This document shows positions 12,266 to 24,478 of a stretch of 64,000 bases of DNA, piece by piece. A model generated the notes under the pieces. The model had not been told where the DNA came from and did not search any database. It saw only the letters and a program-made list of their open reading frames with translations. Position 1 is the first letter of the stretch. Every line of letters starts with the position of its first letter. The stretch is from Notamacropus eugenii (taxonomy: Eukaryota; Chordata; Mammalia; Diprotodontia; Macropodidae). The translations under genes and the position numbers were made by a program. The stretch spans positions 13,916,479 through 13,980,478 of the forward strand of contig NC_092872.1 in the NCBI RefSeq assembly GCF_028372415.1, given 5' to 3'.

Positions 12266-12404
12266 AACCATACTTAGATATTCACAAACACAATCAGAAA
12301 GCTAGAAATGAATCTGGAATGCTATGGATTCAGCTAGGGAGATAAAAACATAATTAGGTCCTCAAGATTATGGTCTATGAAGATAAGTAACAAGAATTAG
12401 GGAT

Positions 12405-12748
12405 ATTAAATAAGAAGATTTGGAGAAGAAAAAAATGCCTTTCTTCTTGTATCTGAAGGACTATTCTATAAAAGGGGAGTTAGTCATTTTCTGCTTGGTC
12501 CAAAAGGCAGGACTAAGAGCAAAGAATGGAAATTAGAAAGAGGTAAATTTCAATTATATGTAAGGAAAAGTTTCCTAACAATAAGAGCTACTCAGAGGTG
12601 GAATGGACAGCTTTAGAAGTCTTCTCACCAAAGTTAGATGACTTTTTCCCTGGGCATATTGTAGAGGGGATTCTCTCTAAGCTACATATTGACCTAGATG
12701 GTCATTGTGGACCTTTCTAAGGCTGAAATTGTGTGAAATCTAGGCAGA
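12405..12748 (+). mobile_element. L3/CR1 LINE 3' UTR relic
   Basis: 'ctgcttggtccaaaaggcag', 'gactaagagcaa', 'aggaaaagtttcctaacaat', 'gaggtggaatggac' and 'gtagaggggattctc' follow the well-known order of mammalian L3/CR1 3' ends. It is an ancient, non-coding remnant. Confidence 0.75.
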
Positions 12749-12892
12749 AGGCTATACACAGAATGAGAAGCCTGTTAATCTAGCTAAGAACCTTTAAATA
12801 TCAACAATAATAGCTCAGTTTTATTGGTTACTTGCTGGTTAACTAAAAGTAAAGCTAGAATTCTGAAAAACTAGTTTGCAAATGTTTCTCTG

Positions 12893-13372
12893 GTTTTTTC
12901 TGTAGGGTTTCTTTCTGGATTTCCGGTTTTTCAGGTACGTTTATCTGTTCTCAATTATGTCCACAGTTTTGTTATTAACTTTTTAGTTTTCTAACTGGAT
13001 TTTTGGAGCTCTACTTAACGTTTTAGCTTTCTAATTGTATATGAAGCTTTCTGGTACAATTACTGGTTTTACAGCTGTCTGTATTTGAACTTTCCTAACT
13101 ACATTTCTGTGTTTCTAGCTCTGTTTTTAAACTTCTGTGTAGATTTCTGTGAATTTCAAATATATATTTATTTCTTCCTGACTAGATTGTGTGTGTTATA
13201 GCCATGTATATAACTTTCTAGATAGACTTCTATCCTTCTAATAATTTTTAGGTTTCTAACTAGTTTGACAGATTTTTACCTTTGTAATTTCCTAGCTACA
13301 CTTGAGTCTTTGTGGTTAGATTTCGAGCTGCTGAGTTGCATTTATAGGTTTCTTTCTAGTTTTTCAGGATTC
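12893..13372. repeat. degenerate tandem array, about 20-bp unit
   Basis: A T-rich stretch breaks naturally into about two dozen units of 17-24 bases, many resembling 'tttctaactagatttctgtg'. The clearest are at about 12981-13002, 13091-13111, 13112-13132 and 13251-13271. Units differ a lot, so this is an old minisatellite without exact copies. No coding potential is evident. Confidence 0.6.
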
Positions 13373-14599
13373 CCCTGGCAGGCAGCACGGAGAGTCATAG
13401 CAACCCAACATTTTTCAATTGCTTCTCAAACTCTCAGCCTTAAGAGAGTTTTGATTTAAGAGATTTTTTCATATTCAAGGAGCTGCAAGGAAATTAGAAA
13501 GAGGAATGAGAGCATAAATATTCAGATTCTCTCTATGTGTATATGTATCTACAAATGAGGTTTGAGAACTGCATTCAGGCCAAAACCTAGATGAGGGGAA
13601 AACTGAGTGTTAGCATGCTCTTCAAGCTGATGAAAGAATGCCCCACCTATCAAGGAACTTCTGCCTAGGAAGGACAGAGGCCTTAAACTTGGAGACAGTC
13701 CCTCTTTAGCTGGCTACTTTTATCTTGGGAGACCTAAAGGAGACAGAGGCTATAAGTTCTCTTAGCGGCAATAGACAACGCCACTTCTCCTTAATTGTTC
13801 ACAGGTGCAGAACTATACTTGTCTGAGCTGATGGTACTCCGGGGGTAATCAACTAGGATATCACATATGTAGTATGGAGATGTCTACCAGCTCAAAGCAG
13901 CAAACTCTATTCAAGGAAAGATTGCATTCAGAGTCTAATAAATGTGACTCAGATGTGTAACAGGGGCATATCTGAAGGGATATACTGCAGTTCTCTTCTG
14001 ATTACATTTGCTGTGATGCTTGAGCTAAGAGAACCATTGCTCATTTGGAGATGCTCCTGGAACTTCATTTCCCACAAGATTTTGAGCCCACCATGGAAGG
14101 CAATTGTGTCAAGGAAATGTGGTCCTTGACTGGTATGAGTAGACATATGGAAATAAAGGAAGGAAACATTCCAGGTACCACCCAAGACGGATGCAGGGCC
14201 AGCAGTCACAGAGTCTGCTTTCTGACTGGTGAGAACAAGTTGAAGGGAGATGCTACATGAATGAATGCTCCCTACCTCCTCAGTCTAACCACACCAAAGA
14301 CAATTTTCCTACTATGGGTCTTTCTGGTAATAGTCAGCTAGGTTTTCCCTGCAAAGCTGTGAAGGCATCTGGAGCAATTTAGAAGTTCAAAGATGTCATT
14401 ACTGGGGGACATCTTTCATCTTGAGAAAGAGCAACTGTTGCCCAGCAAAGGTCCTTGTGCCTGGCTCTGGGAACGATCTTCTCTTGAGGTCTTTTCTCAC
14501 TCCCTATCACTTTCTTAATAGTGGATGAAGCAAAAATGAAAAAACCCTTGGCATAAAGCAACCAGTCCGCTTAGAGATAATGAGATTAGCTCCTGAGGG
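13373..14599. other. no recognised feature
   Basis: Apparently unique sequence; no gene, RNA or repeat was recognised. Confidence 0.45.
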
Positions 14600-14639
14600 T
14601 TTTAGTTTTGGTAGAAAGTGGCTTCTAGTCTTTGTAAAG

Positions 14640-14733
<94 letters not shown>

Positions 14734-14990
14734 GAAGGAAGGAAGGAAGGAAGGAAGGAAGGAAGGAAGGAAGGAAGGAAGGAAGGAAGGAAGGAAGGAA
14801 GGAAGAAAAGAAGGAAGGAAAGAAAAGAGCAACCTTTAAAATGCACGTTGCAAATAAAATTAGTAAGATTCTTGGAGCCCCCAGGCAATCTCTTGATTAC
14901 CAAGTCAGGATGGTTATCTCCCAACTAGTTGAATTTAGCACAAACAAATATCCACAGATTTCTTCACACTTTCTACTTTCTACAGAAAGT
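14600..14990 (+). repeat. left arm of an old inverted repeat, split by a microsatellite
   Basis: The flanks 14600-14635 ('ggtagaaagtggcttc') and 14880-14960 ('atctcttgattaccaagtc', 'ggttatctcccaactagtt') recur in reverse at 16425-16592. Family not known; it could be an old LTR or another interspersed repeat. Confidence 0.7.
14636..14829. repeat. purine-only microsatellite, (GAAA)n then (GGAA)n
   Basis: About 24 GAAA units (to about 14732) switch to about 18 GGAA units (to about 14806), ending in mixed A/G. All 194 bases of the plus strand are purines. Frames of K/E/R repeats over it are artefacts. Confidence 0.95.
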
Positions 14991-16424
14991 CACAAACTCC
15001 GTACTCCGCTAAAATTATCTTATCTTTATCAGAGAAATGGAGAGTTGGGTAGGTTGCCTTTTTTAAAAGATTTCTATGAGAAGCCAGAATTTCAGCACTG
15101 TATGCTAGATTATTTTAACAAACTGAGCTTCAAATCAGGGAAAGGAAAAAGGTGCTAAGAAGCTTCTAATTATCTGGGGAAGAATTGTCCATCTGCTGCT
15201 GCAGCTGTCTTGTCTACTCTCCCTGATTCCGTCTTTAAGAGACCTTTTACCCACCCCCATGCCCCCAAATTCCTGATGCACCTGAAGCTCCGCCCTCCAG
15301 TCCTGGTGCAGACATGAGTCTTGCTTTCTTGTCTTGGAAAAAAAAAAGTGCAGTTCCCAGGATCTTTAGCAACTTATATCTCTTCAGAGGAAGTTAGTTC
15401 AGAAGAGTTGTTCCACCAGAGAGAGAGAGACGGCTTATCAGTTTGGAGGCAAGCACCTTAGTGATACTATTTTTTTAAGGCTGTTCTGGAAGGAATTGGT
15501 GATGAATTTGTACACATTCAAGAATGAATATTGAATTGTGTTTTCTTATTCCTTTTCAACTGATTTTTAATTCCTAAAATAAATTCTTTGTTCTTCAAGT
15601 TATGATGCCTATTTTATGTGTCAGTAGTCACTAGATATCTAGACTTGAGCTTGACTTTAGACTTCTCTAGTCTGTTGTGAGACTGCTCAAGTCATAAGGG
15701 GATAATTATGATTATCCATAAATACTCCAAGCTGAGTCCAAGTTATGCATGATTATCAAGGTAAATGGGATTGATATTATCTAACTTGACTGTGCAGCCC
15801 ATATATGTCGTATGATATTTGACTATATTTAATCTATGTAAATGTTGTGTACGTGTATCTCATACAATTAGCAGGGACTGCAAATTTTTTAAGCCATGGA
15901 AATATAGCTGGGAGTAGACAATTCCACCCTTTTCCCTCTCTATCTCTCCATTTTGGACATGTTACATGAGAAAACTCTTGTGAAATTTGACTTGATCTAA
16001 CTGCTCTGAGGGAATTCAGAGGACAGAGAGATAGAAGCTGGTGTTCCATGAAGGTCTAAGATTCAACCAGAATCACGTTGATAAGAACAGAAGACACTCA
16101 ACCTGACCACTGGGAAAAAGAGGAGATGACTGACATAAAATATCATAACCTTATTTGGGGTTGGGAAAAGGAATTTGCTTGGATTATAATGAAATTCCCA
16201 TATTCTACCCTACCTCAGTAAGTCTTGAGGCTGTGGGTATCATGTACAAAGGAAGCCTCAGGATTAATAGAGGTATATGGAGGGGGTAATTTTGGTAGAT
16301 TTCTTTCTTTAGCTCTATAGATACTCCCACAATTTAAAATTAGAAAGATGAAAAGCAAAACAAAAAAATAGAAAGATGGTTTCCTGGGAAAGAGGACTAA
16401 CGCCATCTTTGAAAAGTGAGCTGG
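14991..16424. other. no recognised gene; spacer between inverted-repeat arms
   Basis: A possible polyadenylation-like 'aaataaa' lies near 15579, but no gene or known repeat could be assigned. The stretch could be the interior of an old element bounded by the inverted arms. Confidence 0.4.
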
Positions 16425-16592
16425 GTTGTGGAAAATTTTGTGGATATTTGTGTTAAATCCAACTAGCTGGGAGATAACCATCCTGGCTTGGTAATCAAGA
16501 GATTTCCTGCAGCTTCCATGCATCTGGTAAATTCTATTTTTTTAAGCTTTGCAAAGGAAAGGAAGCCACTTTCTACCGAAAATAAAACCCTT
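16425..16592 (-). repeat. right arm of the old inverted repeat
   Basis: Read on the minus strand it gives 'ggtagaaagtggcttcc', then 'atctcttgattaccaagcc' and 'ggttatctcccagctagtt', matching 14600-14960. Where the left arm has the GAAA/GGAA microsatellite this copy has only a short A-rich stretch. Confidence 0.75.
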
Positions 16593-17039
16593 AGTAGGAA
16601 GGCAAAGATGTGGAGAATAGTGAGCTGATGAAGAAGATAAGTAACAGAAAGCAATAGAATGGCAACATCATCGGCTAAAGGAGAGCAGCAAAACGGAATG
16701 AGTAATAGGAAGCTGAAGTAACACAAAGAAGAGACTCTGGAGAAGATCAACAGGGCTGAAAGGACACCTTCCAGGAGTGGAGGAGAGCTGTAGAAGAAGG
16801 CTTGAAGAGAATGTTATACAAAAAATATTATACAAAACCACTGATGGGCAGCAGTGACCAATAACTATTGAGAAAAGGACAGTGAATGTAGTTGGAAACT
16901 AGCAATATGTCTCAGAGAGAAGGGGAGCATAGATGAAGAGGAGCAAATCCCAATTACCTAAGACTGGAACCTTTCCTTACCCAAGGTACTACACACATAG
17001 AAACTGTACAGGGTTTGGAGGGGAAAGCTCACCTGAGTT
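16593..17039. other. no recognised feature
   Basis: The sequence next to the inverted-repeat arm may belong to the same unknown element. No gene is visible. Confidence 0.35.
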
Positions 17040-17545
17040 ATCATTATTTCCAGGAAGCTTCAGTGGTTCCCTGATACCTTTAGCATCAAATAAAAATCTG
17101 GCTTGGCCCTTAAAGCTCTTTACAATCTGGCCCCTCCTTGTATTTCCAATCTTATACACCATCCCCTTTCATGCACTCTCTGGTCAACCTATATTGGCCC
17201 ATTTACTGCACCATATAGTGCTCTCTTCTTCTCATCTCTGTCTTTGAACTGACTGTACTCCATGCCTGGAATGCTCTCCTTCCTCACCTTTGCCTCCTGG
17301 AATACCTGGTTTCTTTTAAGACTCCATCCAATTGCCACATTCTTCAGGAGGCCTTTCCGTGTTCCCTCCAGGTGCTCACGAATACAACTTAAATGTGTTT
17401 TGTATATTTATGTACCTGTTGTCTCCCCCATTAGATGTAAGCTCCGTGAGGCCAGGGATTGTTTTTACTTTTTCTTTACATCCTCAATGCTGAGAACACT
17501 ACCCGGCACATAATAACCAGTTAATAAATGCTTTTGATTCATTGG
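17040..17545 (+). mobile_element. L2 LINE 3' end
   Basis: 'cttcagtggttccctgatac', 'aaagctctttacaatctgg', 'catgcctggaatgctctcc', 'ttgtctcccccattagat' and the terminal 'ttaataaatgcttttgat' are the L2 3' sequence in order. It has no functional ORF. Confidence 0.88.
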
Positions 17546-18992
17546 GCTCAGGTATGAGTCTTGTTTCCATTAAGTTGTAAATAAAATGTTTCCATTTTGA
17601 GTCTGTATGTTCATGAGGGAAACTGATGGCTACCTTTGGGTGAATGTTAGGTACTGGAATTCTCATGTCATTTGAGTGGGGTTAGCTAGTCAGAGAAGTG
17701 AGAGGCCCCCAAATTGTCCCTGGGTCCTTCAGTTCAGGAAGGCGCCTCTGAAACAAGGTAAATACATCATTATATATCATATATTATTGGGTCATTTAGC
17801 CATTTCTAAATTCATTAATCTATAGCCCACATTTCTTCAGCTTGTTCATAAGGATAAAATCAGAGACTTTGTCACATAATTTGTTGAAATACAGTGTACT
17901 GTGTCTATGGTATTTCCCTTTTCTGCCATTCTAGTAACCCTGTGAAAAAAAGGAAATGAAGTTAGTCTGGCATGACTTTTTTAAAAAAATGATCTCTTCT
18001 TTTTATGCCATTGTAATTTCCTGACACAACCCTTGGAGTAGAACCTTCCCTTGTAACAGAGAAAAGCCATTGAGGAAAACCAACATAGCAACTATATCTG
18101 AAGGGTGTAAGACATTCTACACCTGTAGTCCATATCTTCTGATGGGAAGAAAGGATGTTTCATCATCAGTCCTTCAAAAGTGATAACGTTATTATTATTG
18201 ATAACTATATAAAGGCAAGATCACCACTGTCTTATTTGAGGACTATAGTTTCATTGCTTTTTTTTTTTCTTGAAAAACCATGGGAGTATTTGTCCTTCCC
18301 TAGTCCTATAACCCATCTGTACTGTACAATTTTTTTAAAAAGTTGACCAACTGCTGCTCATTGATCACATATGCTAACTGTTACAGAATCCTGGATGTAG
18401 CTTGTCTAGACCTGGTCTTTTGAATTCATTGAAGGTATCGACTTTCTCTGTACTTATCTTGACTTTCTATTCCCTATTCCCTATTTGTATTCTATCCTCC
18501 CCAGTCTAAGAATGATTTTTCTTGGTAGAGAGAAGAGAAGCAAAGTAAGAGTTAAAATAGTTCTATCTTCTCTCTCACTTCTCTTTATCCTGTTTTGTCA
18601 GAATAAGGTGTTGCCCTCCCATAGTCATATCCCCCAGAGTACTATCTTACCAGGGCTTAGTGATATATTTAAAGACAAACTTCTTTTTGCATTAAGGTCC
18701 TCAACTTAAATTGTTTACAATTCATATTCTGTATATTTGTACACAAAACACCTGAGGTCATGGATCTTACCGCTTTACCACTTTTTGGATGTTATCTCCT
18801 GACAATCACTGATTCTCTTTTTCCCCCTTTATTTCTTTGGTGTCTGGCTTGGCAGACAGATGTGGGTTATTTTCTCTTCTTTGTTTTCAGTTGAAAGTCC
18901 TCTTGATCAGATTTGCAAGATTGCAGGCAAATATATTTTTATCTGCCTCTGTTAGGTATACGTTATTTCTGGGAAATAATCCATCATTCTTA
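17546..18992. other. no recognised feature
   Basis: AT-rich, apparently unique sequence. Nothing supports a gene or RNA. Confidence 0.45.
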
Positions 18993-20261
18993 TATTTTAT
19001 GTACTTTAAAAAAAACATTTTTATTTAAAGTTTTAAGTTCCAAATTGCATTCCCTCCCTTCCTTCTGCCTTTCCCCTCCATCCCTGAGATGATATAGGCT
19101 ATTCGTGTGCATATGTAAAACATTTCCATATTAGTCATTTTGCACAAGAAGACTTGAATAAAAGAAAAAAAAGAAAGCAAAAAATAACATGCTTCAGTTT
19201 GTATCGAAACAGTATCAGTTTTTTCTCTGGAGGCAGATAGTAGGCTTCATCTGTAGTCCTTTGGGATCGTCTTAGATCATTGTAGTACTGAGAATGGCTA
19301 AGTCATTCACAGTTCTTCATGGAACAACATTGCTGTTAGTGTGTGCAACATTCTCCTGGTTCTGTTCACTTCACTGTGCATCATCAGTTCATGTAAGTCT
19401 TTTCAGGTTTTTCTGAAATCATCGTGCTTGTCATTTTTTACAGCACAGTAGTATTCCATTACAATCGTATACCACAGCTCATTTATTTATTCCCCAAATT
19501 GATGGGCATCTCTTTAATTTCCAATTTTTAACCACCACAAAAAAATAATTGCTATAAATATTTTTGTACAAATAGATCCTTCCCCACCCTTGTTTTATTT
19601 GTTTAGGATGTAGACCTAGTAGTGGTGTTGCTGGATCAAAGGGTATACACAATTTGATTGCCCTTTGGGCATAGTTCCAAATCACTCTCCAGAAGCAGGA
19701 TCAATTCATAACTACCAACAGTACATTAGTGTCCCAGTTTTCTCACATCCCTTCCAACATCCAATATTTTCCTTTTTTTGTCATATTAGCCAATCTGATA
19801 AGTGTGAGGTGGTACCTCAGAGTTGTTTTAATTTGCATTTTTCTAATCAATGGCGATTAGAGCATTTTTATATGACTATAGATAGCTTTGATTTCTTTGT
19901 TTGAAAACTCTGTTCATATTCTTTGACCATTTATCAATTGGGGGATGACTTCTTTTTTATAAATTTGACTCAGTTCACTATATATTTGAGAAATATGGCC
20001 TTCACCAGAGATCCTTGTTACAAAGATTTTTCCCAGGTTTTTGCTTTCTTTATATTGTTGGTTGCATTTGTTTTGTTTGTGAAAAAACTTTTAAATTTTA
20101 TATAATCAAAATCATTTATTTTACATTTTATAATGCTCTGTATATCTTCTTTGGTCCTAAATTCTTTTATTCTCCGTAAATCTGACAAATAAACTATTTC
20201 ATGCTCTCTTAATTTGCTTATGATATCACCCTTATGTGTCCATACTCTTGTTTTTTGGGGT

Positions 20262-20495
20262 TGGTTTTTTTTTTCTGGTATTCATTCTTTGTTGCCGAAG
20301 AAGACCATGCCATCAGAGAAATGATGACATGACTAGCACTTGACTTTGTTTTGAGTGGGGGAGGGCTGTGCAGGTCACCAGCCTCACTTCTCCTCCAGAG
20401 TCATCTGAATCCAGTGACCTGATATTCATCAGGATGGCTGGAGATGACCCAAGATGCACTATGCTGGTGCACAGAATGATATGGGTGTTTTTCTT
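20262..20495. repeat. SINE-like repeat of the 'gaagaccatgacatcag' family
   Basis: A T-run is followed by 'gaagaagaccatgccatcag', 'gagggctgtgcaggtcac', 'ctcctccagagtcatctg' and 'ggatggctggagatgaccc'. Related copies lie at 34.6-35.3 kb. It looks like a marsupial-specific short repeat, and I do not recall its formal name. Confidence 0.65.
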
Positions 20496-20524
20496 GAATT
20501 CTAGTGCATTATGAAGATGCTCAG

Positions 20525-21268
20525 GGTAAAAACTATTTGACTAACAGCCATGGAATGAACCTTACCCCCAACAAGAAAGGTTCCATGTTCAAAAAATGGG
20601 AGGCCATAGCTCTACCAGATCTCAAATTGTGTTATAAAGCAGCAATCATCAAAACCACTTGGTACTGGCTAAGAAATAGAGGGGTAGACCAGTGGAATAG
20701 GTTAGGTACTCAAAACACAGTAGTCAAAGAATATAGCAATCTACTGTTCAATAAACCCAAGGACCCCAACTTCTGATACAAGAACTCACTATTTGACAAA
20801 AATTGCTGGGAAAACTGGATAAGTGTGGCAGAAACTGAGCATAGACCAATGCCTGACACCACACATGAATAAATTCCAAATGGATTCATGATCTAGCCAT
20901 AAAGATTGACACTATAAACAAATTAGGGGAGCAAGGAATAGTGTATTTGTCAGATTTGTGGAGACTGGAGAAATTTTTGACCAAACAAGAGAGAACATTA
21001 TGAAGTGCAAAATGTATAATTTTGATTACATTAAATTGAAAAGCTTTTGCATAAACAAACCCAATGCAACCAAGATTCGGAGGGAAGCAGAAAACTGGGA
21101 AAGAATTTTTGCAACTAGTATCTGTGATGAAAGCCTCATTTCTGAAATATATGGAGAACTGAGTCAAATGTACAAGAATACAAATCATTCCCCAATTGAT
21201 AAATGATCAAAGAATATGAATAGGCAGTTTTCAGAGAAAGAAATTAAAGCTATATATAGTCATATTTT
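20525..21268 (+). mobile_element. L1 ORF2 fragment in inverted orientation
   Basis: Plus-strand reading gives the C-terminal part of L1 ORF2 (e.g. 'gccatagctctaccagatct', 'ttgattacattaaattgaaa', 'cccaattgataaatgatc'), opposite to the host L1. With the SINE just before it, it forms an insert of about 1 kb. 'acccttatgtg' on the left and 'acccttatatg' on the right may be its target duplication. Confidence 0.8.
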
Positions 21269-23939
21269 TTCCATACCCTTATATGTAAATCATATACCCA
21301 TTTTGGCGTTATCTTGGTATGTGATGTGAGCTGTTGGTCTATACCTAGTTTCTACCATACTGTCTTTCAGTTTTCCCAACAGTTTTTGTCAAATGAGTTT
21401 TTGTTCCTAAAAGTTGGATCTTTGGGTTTATCATTTACTAGATTACTATGGTCATTTGCCATAATGTAATTTGTATCTAATGTATTCCATTGATCCACCA
21501 TTCTATTTCTTAGCCACTACCAGATTGTTTTTGTGATTACTGGTTTATAATACAGTTATAATACAAAGATCGTGTATGACTAGACCACCTTCTTTCACAT
21601 TTTTTCTCATTGAATCTCTTGATATCCTTGAGCTTTTGTTCTTCCAGATGAATTTGGTTATTAATTTTTCTAGTTCTATAAAATATTTTTGATAGTTTGG
21701 TATGGCACTGAATAAATTAATTTAGGTAGAATTGTCATTTTTATTATATTATCTTGGCTTACTCATGAACAATTAATATTTTCCCAATTGTTTAGACCTT
21801 TTGTTTATTTGTGTGGAAAGTGTTTTATAGTTGTGTTTATATAGTTCCTTGGTTTGTCTTGGCAGTTAGACTCCCAAGGATTTTATATTGTCTACAATTG
21901 TAGACAAATTGTCTACAGTTATTTTAAATGAAATTTCTATCTTTTGCTGCTGGCCTTTGTAATAGATAGAAATGCTGAGAATTATGTGGGTTTATTTTGT
22001 ATCCTGTAACTTGGCTAAAATTGTTAATAATTTCAGGTAGTATTTTAGTTCATTCTCTAGGATTTTCTAAGTATAACATATCATCTGCAAAGAATAATAG
22101 TTTTGTTTCCTCACTGTCTATTCTTATTCTTCTAATTCCCTTTTCTTCTCTTATTGCTATAGCTAACATTTCTAGTACAATATTAAGTAATAGAAGTGAT
22201 AATGGGTATCCTTGCTTCTCCCCTGATTGTATTGGGTAGGCTTCTAGATTATCCCCATTACCAATAATACTTGCTCATGGTTTTAGATAAATATTATTTA
22301 TCATTTTAAGGTAAGCTCCATTTATTCCTATGCTCTTTAGTATTTTTTACTGGGAGTGGATGCTATATTTTGTCAAAGACTTTTTCTGAGATAATCATAT
22401 GATTTCTGTTGCTTTTTGTTATTGATATAGTCAATTATACCAATAGTTTTCCTAATATTGAGTCAGCTCTGCATTCCTGGTATAAATCCCACCTAGTGTA
22501 TGATCCTTGTGATATATTGCTGTAATCTATTTGCTAGTATTTGAATGAATTTTTTGTATCAATATCCATTAGGGAGATTGGTCTATAGTTTTCTCTCTCT
22601 GTTTTGACTCTTGATGGTTTCGGTATCAGTAAGTACCATGTTTGGATGATAAAAGGAATTTGATAGGACTCCTTCTTTGCCTATTTTTCTAAATAGTTTG
22701 TATTAGGATTAGGATTAATTGTTTTTAAATGTTTGGTAGAATTTGTTTGTGAATCCGTCTGGTCCTGGGGTCCTGGGGATTTTCTATTTCTTTTTCTGAG
22801 ATTGGGTTATTTAAATATTTTATTTCTTCTTCTGTTAGTCTGGGTAATTCATATTTTTGTAGGAATTCATCCATTTCATTTAGATTGTCAAATTTATTGC
22901 CATATAGTTGGGCAAAATATCTCCTAACAATAGTCTTAATTTCCTTTTCATTGGTGCTGAATTCACTTCTTTCATTTTTTATACTAATAATTTGGTTTTC
23001 TGCTCTCCTTTTTAAAAATCGAATTAACCAATGTTTTATCTATTTTATTGGTGTTTTTATTATAAGACCAGCTTCTAATTTTATGTTAGTTCAATATATT
23101 TTTTACTTTCAATTTTATTAATCTCTCCTCTGATTTTCAGAATTTCTAATTTGGTATTTAATAGGGGATGTTTAATTTGTCCTTTTTATAGTATTTTTTT
23201 TAGTTGCGTGCCCAGTTCATTAAGCTGCTTTTTCTATATTTTATTGATATAAGCAATTAGAGATATAAAATTCTCCCTAAGTACCACTTTGGCTATGTCC
23301 CCTAAAATTTGGTATGTTTTCTCCTTTTAGTCATTTTCTTTAAAGAAATTATTAATTGTTTCCATGATTTGCTCTTTGACTCTCTTATTTTTTAGGATTA
23401 TATTATTTTATTTCCAATTACATTTTAATCTCTCCATTGTTCATTATTGAGTATAATTTTTAACATTTTTGCTTTTCTCCATTTGGTTGTGAGGTATTTA
23501 TGTCCTAATACATGGCCAGTTTTTGTGTAAATACTGCTGAGAACAAAGTATATTCCTTTCTATTCCCATTCAGTTTTTTCCAGAAGTGTATCATGTGTAC
23601 CTTTTCCAGAATTTTATTCACCTTCTTAACTTCTTTCTTGTTTATTTTTTGGTTAAATTTGTCTAGTTCTGAGAGAGAAAAATTGAGGTGCCCCCACGAA
23701 TATAGTTTTTTATCTATTTCCTCCTGTAACTCATTCACCTTCTGCTTAAAAAATTTAGATGCTTTATCATTTGGTGCCTATATGTTTAGTATTGATATGA
23801 CTTCATTGTTTATATTATCTTTCAGCAAAATATAGTTTCCTTTATCTCTTTTAATTAAATCTGTTTTTGCTTTTTGCTTTGTCTGAGATCATGATTGGTA
23901 CCCCTGCTTTCTTTGTTTTGGCTGAACCATAATAAATTT

Positions 23940-24478
23940 GGCTCCAGAACCAGGAGAACTTTGTTCACAGCAATAACCACAGTGTGTGAGGAATTTTTCT
24001 GGTAGACTTAGTACTTCATTCATAGTGTACAAGGAATTTTCCTGGTAGACTTAGTACTTCATTGAAATGCATGGACTTAAAAAATTTCCATTGGATTCTT
24101 GAATCAAAACACCTTCCACATCCAGAGAAAGAACTATGGAATTGGATTGCAGATAGAAACAGACCATTTTCTTTTGTATTATGTTTTGTTTTATGTTGTT
24201 TCGTTTTATGGTTTCTCTCATTCATTTTAACTCTTCTATGCAACATGCATTTAATAGGAATGTATGTGTAGAACCTATGTAAGATTGTATGCCGTTTCAA
24301 GGAGGGAGTGGGAAAGGAGGGGGAAATGAGGTGGAGGGAGTGGAAAAAAATCTGAGATATATGGAAGTGATTGTTGAACACTGAAAACAAACAAAATAAT
24401 TCAATTTATTTTAAAAATTCACTTTAATAAAATAAAATAAAAAGTTTCATTGAAAAAAAAAGATTAAAAATAAATAAA
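23940..24478 (+). mobile_element. 5'-truncated L1 3' UTR inserted in the large L1
   Basis: It starts in the 'ggctccagaaccaggagaac' part of the L1 3' UTR and ends in an A-rich tail (about 24420-24484). The broken host sequence resumes at 'attctgctccagcccc'. An imperfect AT-rich repeat ('ataataaatt'-like) at both borders is the likely target duplication. A 43-bp tandem duplication is visible at 23989-24072. Confidence 0.8.

Noticed and set aside
14580..15158. 192-codon frame
   Set aside because: Its core is the GAAA/GGAA microsatellite (K/E/R repeats), and its flanks belong to an old inverted repeat.
20504..21206. 90- and 82-codon plus-strand frames
   Set aside because: They are broken pieces of L1 ORF2, not host genes.
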